Shown here: one piece after another, positions 59,386 to 64,000 of the stretch | Layout of the letters: every line of letters starts with the position of its first letter | How positions within the stretch are numbered: the first letter of the stretch is position 1 | From: Hydractinia symbiolongicarpus | Taxonomy: Eukaryota > Cnidaria > Hydrozoa > Anthoathecata > Hydractiniidae | NCBI RefSeq assembly: GCF_029227915.1 | Contig: NC_079884.1 | Coordinates: forward strand, 1,738,001 to 1,802,000 | Direction: 5' to 3' | DNA length: 64,000 nt | Position numbers and translations under genes: made by a program | The notes under the pieces: generated by a model | Told to the model about the DNA's origin: nothing | Seen by the model: only the letters and a program-made list of their open reading frames with translations | Databases searched by the model: none

Positions 59386-60634
59386 ATGTCAATTACTCCT
59401 TGTTTTCGTCTGGTAGACGATAGTTTATTTGACGATTTAAATGAAATAGACGAATTCATAGCAGGACAACAGTCAAAAGCTACAAAATATTGTAATACGT
59501 TTGCAGCAAACACCTTTGTCAGGTATTGTCGAAGCATTCAAGAATATAGACCACCTCATCTCATACCACCAGAAGAACTGAACAACACACTGTGCAAACT
59601 ATTTATTAATGTCAAACAAAAGAACGGAAAAGAATATGAACCTGACTCCCTTACATCACTACACCGTGGCTTACAAAGACATCTAGACAGTATGAAAGTT
59701 CCTTTTAACATCCTCGTTGATGATGATTTTGAAAAGTCCAGAAAAGTGTTAGCAGCAAAACGAAAACAGTTGACAAAACTTGGGTGCGGAAATAAACCAA
59801 ATGCTACAAGGGAATTGGAGGAACATGAAATTAAAAAATTATACAAGACTGGCTTTTTTGGAAAACAGGATGCACTCACACTGCAAAGAACAATGTGGTG
59901 GGTTATCTCATTACATTTTCGCTTTCGTGCAAGAGATGAGGCCAGAAAGTTGCTTTGGGGAGACATCGTGTTGGAAAACGATCCAGAAAGAGGGGAATGT
60001 TTAGTTTTGGTAAAAGAAAGAGGTACGAAAACCAAAAAAAGGAAATGAAAAGGAAGAAAAAAGATTTTTCTATCCCACTGCATATGCCACCGTAACGGAA
60101 AGATGCCCAGTCTCCCTTTACAAAGAGTTCAAAAAACATCGACCGGGGGAAATGCTGATGGAAAACTCGCCTTTTTTTCTTACATTGAGGCCAAAAATTG
60201 ACTACACAAGAGAAGACAGTTGGTATTTGAAAACTCCCCTCGGGAAAAATAAAATTGGAGAATTTTTAAGTTCCAAAAAACACGGACTTACAGGCAGAAA
60301 AGTGGCAAATCATTCCGTTAGAAAAACATCGATTGGAAAGCTTTTGGATGCAAATGTCCCCGAAGTTTATGTAGCCCAACACAGTGGTCACAAAAATATT
60401 GATTCGTTAAGAAATTACAAATCAGCTAGTACCACTCACCGTTACAAAATGTTAAACATCTTGAGCTCAAATAATAACCAACTTGACGTACATAACCAAT
60501 CGACAGCTCTTAATACTTCCAGTTCCACGCAGTCTTCAACCCTCTCTTCATTTTTTTCCGAAGGAAATTTTAACAATTGTACATTTAATTTTAATACGAA
60601 CACTCCACCAGCGAAACGACAAATTGAATTTTAA
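59386..60634 (+). pseudogene. Crypton-type tyrosine recombinase with a one-base frameshift
   Basis: ATG 59386 opens a 220-codon frame: N-terminal helical region, core-binding domain around residues 45-120 and the first catalytic Arg in FRFRARDEARKLLWGDI near residue 182. The frame ends at TGA 60046-60048. Removing one A from the A7 run at 60034-60040 would join it to the frame that continues through ERCPVSLYKEF, the catalytic NHSVRKTS (H-x-x-R), QHSGHKN and LRNYKSAS (Tyr), to TAA 60632-60634. Family knowledge: Cryptons move by tyrosine-recombinase-mediated integration of a circular DNA intermediate. The C-terminal Ser/Asn/Thr-rich tail is unremarkable. The break may be a real mutation or a homopolymer sequencing error. 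All catalytic residues are otherwise present. Confidence 0.8.
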
Positions 60635-60838
60635 AACTGTTTTGAAAATATTCTATTTTTAAAAGTTGTATTGTATTGTTTATTTTTGAACGAGTTGTGG
60701 ATCGAATGTCTGTGTACGTTCGAAATATAAAGAAAGTTACATGGTTTCCACCTAAGCCTTGTTTTTGTTAAAGACCCCTGGACTCTAAAACCTTTTTTTC
60801 ATTAATGGTTATGAAATAATCAGTGGGGTAATAAATGA

Positions 60839-60974
60839 CTTATTAACCTTATTAGCCTGTCTATACGGGAAAATATAGACCTCTGTCACTCGCATGGACC
60901 TCACTGCGTTCGGTCCATAACGTCATGACCTCGGTCTATATTTTCCCGTATAGACCGGCTAAACGGTTAATAAG
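60839..60974. repeat. Long fold-back (hairpin) at the Crypton 3' end
   Basis: Arms 60839-60881 and 60933-60974 are inverted copies with about 90% identity, sharing tctatacgggaaaatatag and its complement. The loop contains a smaller inverted pair, ATGGACC and GGTCCAT. Confidence 0.8.
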
Positions 60975-61430
60975 CCATTATTATAAACTATTGTTGGGAG
61001 AACTAACTGTATGTGATGTCATTTTTGGTGGAAGAAAATTCCATGGTTTCACGGTTTTGTTTTTCTTGAGAATTTTGCAAAATTTTATAGGGATAATGTT
61101 TGCTGATGATAAAAAAAGACTTAATGTTCTGACTGAAACTGTTTTTGTTTTTTATACTTTGTAATCTAACGGGCGGGGACTGTATACACTGAAATCACTG
61201 ATTTTTCTAAATTTTGATGTGTTTTATAACCTTTTTGTGGTAGATTAATGGGTATTGGCAATATACGATACGCTGAATAAAATTATTTTTTTTGATTTAG
61301 ATGTGTTTCTCAAAAAACAATCTGTTTTACATTTTGTGTAAACTTTTGTTTACGAACCGTATACAATGTTTCCAAAATAATGAGCTTTTTTATTCAAGTT
61401 TATTCTTTGTTTATTGATTTTTTGCGGAGA

Positions 61431-62201
61431 GAGAGCCATTGCTCGAACGGAGCTATTTTCCTCGTTCCCATAAATATATTAGAGCGTGACAAATTTCCGC
61501 GTTTCCCCCTAGTACGTGAAATTTTGATGAAAACGTGGGCGTTTTTGACCCACTTACCCCACTTTTTTTTATGGTCATTTCTTTAAAAGGTTCCGTGAAA
61601 ATCTGGCTAATCGAGACAGCTTTATTTTATGCTGTTTCCAGTAGACATTGGTCTCCAACGAGTACGACGAATCCGGTTCTGTTTCTTACGCCCGATAGAC
61701 ATTTAATAGAAAAATACCGAGTTCCGATTCGTCAGATTGGATCACGTGGTTAAATTTTGTGTCCGGGCTTTGGGTACTTAAAGTTCCCGCTTAAGTTATT
61801 TTATAAACCCTCTTGAAATTTGAAATTTCAGGTGCGAGTTTTCATGGAAGTTTCTTGACCACAAGCCTTGGATTATTGGATAAGTTTTTATTTGATAATT
61901 ACTTTGGATAGTTTTTGAAACTTCTGTGTTTTGTTTATTTTTTTGTTTGTCTGCTTTTGGATAGCTTCTCTTGCCGACTGGTTGGGGAGGCCACAAGTTG
62001 GATAAACTTTATAATAGTTTATTTTTAAAGTTATTTTTTGGTTTATTTTGTTTGCCTGCTTGGATAACTTCATTTCCCGAAGTTAGTTGCATAGCTCGCT
62101 GAGTTAATTTAGATTATTTTTGAAACTTTTGTGTTCTGTGCAATTTCTGTGCTTGATTGGTTAACTCGTTTTGCTTGAAGTTAGCTAGCTACCTACAAAT
62201 C
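61431..62201 (+). other. Leader region before the 2A-OTU ORF
   Basis: T-rich sequence with no supported gene. It contains a repeated motif in two forms, ttgtttatttttttgtttgtctgctt near 61931 and ggtttattttgtttgcctgctt near 62040. A cag acceptor-like site is not convincing. It is probably 5' untranslated DNA of the Helitron ORF. Confidence 0.4.
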
Positions 62202-63747
62202 ATGATATCGGTTCAAGCATATCGATCCACCATTGGTGCTTTTTATACCGCAGCTGCTAGTCACTGCCATAACAGTACAGTAACAAATCTTAATCACCAC
62301 AAGTATTCAAATTATAAAATGGTTTTTGACACTACTGGCCAAGACTATTTTTGCTTTTTAAGAACTTTCATTTTAATGAGTTTTGTGTGCCTGCTAATCT
62401 GTAATATTAACCTTGCATCGATAAAATTACTGCTGTTGTTATCTGGTGACGTTGAAATTAATCCCGGGCCTGTTACCAATAATGATATTGACTTCCAGAT
62501 TGCATGTCAGGAATCATATGCCACGTATCTTTTCAACAACTCAAATTCTGCCAATCAAATAGTTGCACATGCTAGAAGTATTGGTCTGTCCAATGTCACA
62601 TATCGGGAAGTGACAGCAGGTGATGGTAATTGTTTCTATAGAGCAGTGATACAACAACTTCATAGACCTGAAATTAGACAATGTATCCCCCATGAACTAC
62701 ATTTTGACGATCACCTTCAACTTCGAACAGCTGTTGTTAATTTTGTACGCAAAAATAATGATAAGCCAGTTTTTGTGGAATGTAGAACTGTTGAAATGAT
62801 TAGCCCTGAACAATGGGAACATTTTTTACAAGCTTAGTCAAGACCAACTGTGGATGTTGAAGAGATTTTTATTCAGGCTGCAGCAATTATGATAGGAATC
62901 AACATTTTAATAACCTCGGATACTACCACCGCTGAGCATCCCTACACTGTTATAGCTTCAACTTACGAAGAAACTCATGAACTTTCTGCTGATCAACAGG
63001 CAGTACAAATACTAAATGAAGGCTCCTTTATTTTGCTTGGAAGGGTTAACAATAATCACTACCAGTCATTAATATTTGATAACAATGTGAACACTTGCAC
63101 TAGTAATTCTGCAAGTATGACTAGTATGTTAACTTGTAGTCCACCTAAAAAAGCTACTCGGTTTTTATCGGAAAATATATTTCAACCTAAAAATACAAAT
63201 TATCGAAAAACTAATTTGGGAGAAAACCGTTTTGAGCAAAGCCAGGATTTTCTAGTGGAAAATTTAATGAATTCTATCATGTCAGCCAATAAATCAAAGT
63301 TTAAATTGCAAAAAAATAAATTCTCAGCTAAAGAGTATGCTTTAAAGCAAAAATGTATTGATTTGAATATTCAATATGAGAAACCAAAACTCAACGAAAC
63401 AACTACTGAAACCAGAAAAAGACGTAACCGAATAAATGGCAGACTAAAACGTTCACAAAAAATAACAGTTCCACAACCAGTTTCTAAGAGCAGTAAGGGA
63501 AATATCTTGCCAACAAATTTGCCAACCTTAAAAACAAAAAATGCACAATCAATATCAGTAAATTTACCTATTAATCAACCAATACCCTCTACCGTTACTA
63601 TCAATGAACCAATCAGCCAACAAGAAATATTTCAAACAGAACTTTCTACCATTCATCCAAATCCTGCTGTTGTTGCAGCTGTACAAAAGTTTGAGGAGGG
63701 TGAGATGTTACATAGTTTAGCCTCTTGTAAAACTTGTCTTGAAATCT
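62202..63747 (+). pseudogene. Helitron ORF: 2A-like peptide, OTU cysteine-protease domain, Lys-rich linker
   Basis: I place the start at ATG 62202; the next ATG, 62319, is an alternative. A hydrophobic segment (residues 55-80) leads into LLLLLSGDVEINPGP, a 2A-like ribosome-skipping peptide ending at residue 90. The OTU domain follows: AGDGNCFYRAV (Asp141, catalytic Cys144), then an in-frame TAG at 62835-62837. After it the same frame continues with IFIQAAAIMIGINIL and NNNHYQSLIF (catalytic His). Next comes a long Lys/Asn-rich linker with RKRRNRINGRLKRS, then CKTCLEI and a TGA at about 63747. Beyond the TGA the frame reads PVFH, so the stop interrupts a cysteine motif. Two nonsense codons with otherwise preserved sequence indicate a recently inactivated copy. 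Confidence 0.65.
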
Positions 63748-64000
63748 GACCAGTATTTCATGCTACCTCACCCATCAATCAAACTGCAAAAAATGGAACA
63801 AAACCAATTTCTCTCAAACCTTGGAAAATTTCAAGTGATGGAAGGTGTTTCCAGATGTCATACTGAAAGTATTCGTAATTCAAAACAAAATATGGTGATA
63901 GCTGCCAGATATTCGGGTATATTTAGTGTTGTGCCTCCCATGCCTTGCCTACCCCTGCCTTACTGATTCCTCTTCCTGTTTCCTTGTCTGCCTTTGTTGT
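63748..64000 (+). pseudogene. Decayed continuation of the Helitron ORF to the window edge
   Basis: The reading frame after the TGA at 63747 continues with PVFHATS and KPWKISSDGRCFQ before more stops; other frames hold short sensible pieces such as NMVIAARYSGIF. This resembles a frameshifted N-terminal part of a Helitron replicase/helicase, but no Rep or helicase motif is reached. Confidence 0.3.

Larger units (their letters stand above)
59224..60979 (+). mobile_element. Crypton insertion with readable boundaries
   Basis: Relative to the uninterrupted sequence at 31361-31380, 1756 bp are inserted between ttcgt-ATTAT (59224-59228) and ATTAT-aaacta (60980-60984), so ATTAT is duplicated. TTATTACCCCACTG at 59225-59238 is repeated inverted at 60821-60834. 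A fold-back of about 136 bp (60839-60974) follows up to the right edge. The recombinase gene lies between. Confidence 0.7.
57485..64000 (+). mobile_element. Large Helitron, 5' end in window, carrying nested insertions
   Basis: It starts TCTATATAATAATACGCC directly after an A, splitting the virus-like gene on its left. The first 660 bp match 1-525 (reversed). About 58300-61430, minus two insertions, match 31020-31790. From 62202 an ORF with a 2A-like peptide and an OTU domain follows, and near 63720 a cysteine motif like those at Helitron replicase N-termini appears. OTU domains are known in Helentron-type elements. Rep, helicase and the 3' end lie outside. That all pieces form one element is inferred from the shared blocks and order. 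Confidence 0.55.

Noticed and set aside
59556-60139. Minus-strand ORFs of 175 and 78 codons
   Set aside because: They are antisense shadows of the Crypton recombinase.

Overview
The window looks like a gene-poor, repeat-dominated piece of an early-branching animal genome, most likely a cnidarian. This rests on AT-rich sequence, spliceosomal introns with GTAAGT donors, and the mix of transposons: Helitrons with an OTU domain and a 2A peptide, a Crypton, a DIRS-type tyrosine-recombinase element, pogo- and Harbinger-type MITEs, and a virus-like ORF cluster. The species assignment is inference. No rRNA, complete tRNA or CRISPR was recognised.

Layout. 1-525: a reverse-orientation Helitron fragment. 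571-4646: the only convincing multi-exon host gene, six exons in consistent phase, encoding a Gln/Pro/Ser low-complexity protein whose first exon(s) lie upstream. About 4.7-22.6 kb: mostly empty AT-rich DNA with a pogo-like MITE, a SINE-like element and several minisatellites. About 22.6-38.0 kb and 39.9-48.4 kb: two diverged copies, in the same order and orientation, of one large unit. Each has a GGT-rich satellite, a nested hairpin, an unusually long (TTCG)n array and a shared 3' part. The first copy also carries a Helitron derivative, a complete short Helitron and a DIRS RNase H/tyrosine-recombinase fragment that the second copy lacks. 48.4-53.3 kb: a 14-bp minisatellite and an EXD1-like exonuclease pseudogene whose 3' part is tandemly duplicated.

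53.3-57.48 kb holds a compact two-strand cluster of small intronless ORFs, several with frameshifts. It includes a KTQ/EMC-repeat protein, a zinc-ribbon protein, a 192-residue protein, and membrane and structural-type proteins. Convergent pairs are separated by a perfect hairpin or overlap at their stop codons. It looks like a decayed Polinton/virus-like element, although no polymerase, integrase, ATPase or major capsid gene is visible. A Helitron 5' end interrupts it at 57484/57485.

From 57485 to the right edge I read one large Helitron: 5' terminus, long leader, then an ORF with a 2A-like peptide, an OTU protease domain and the start of a cysteine motif resembling Helitron replicase N-termini. 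It is itself interrupted by a Harbinger-like MITE and by a Crypton. The Crypton insertion site can be read exactly because an uninterrupted relative is present at 31364-31368. The window is therefore a nest of insertions: virus-like element, then Helitron, then MITE and Crypton.
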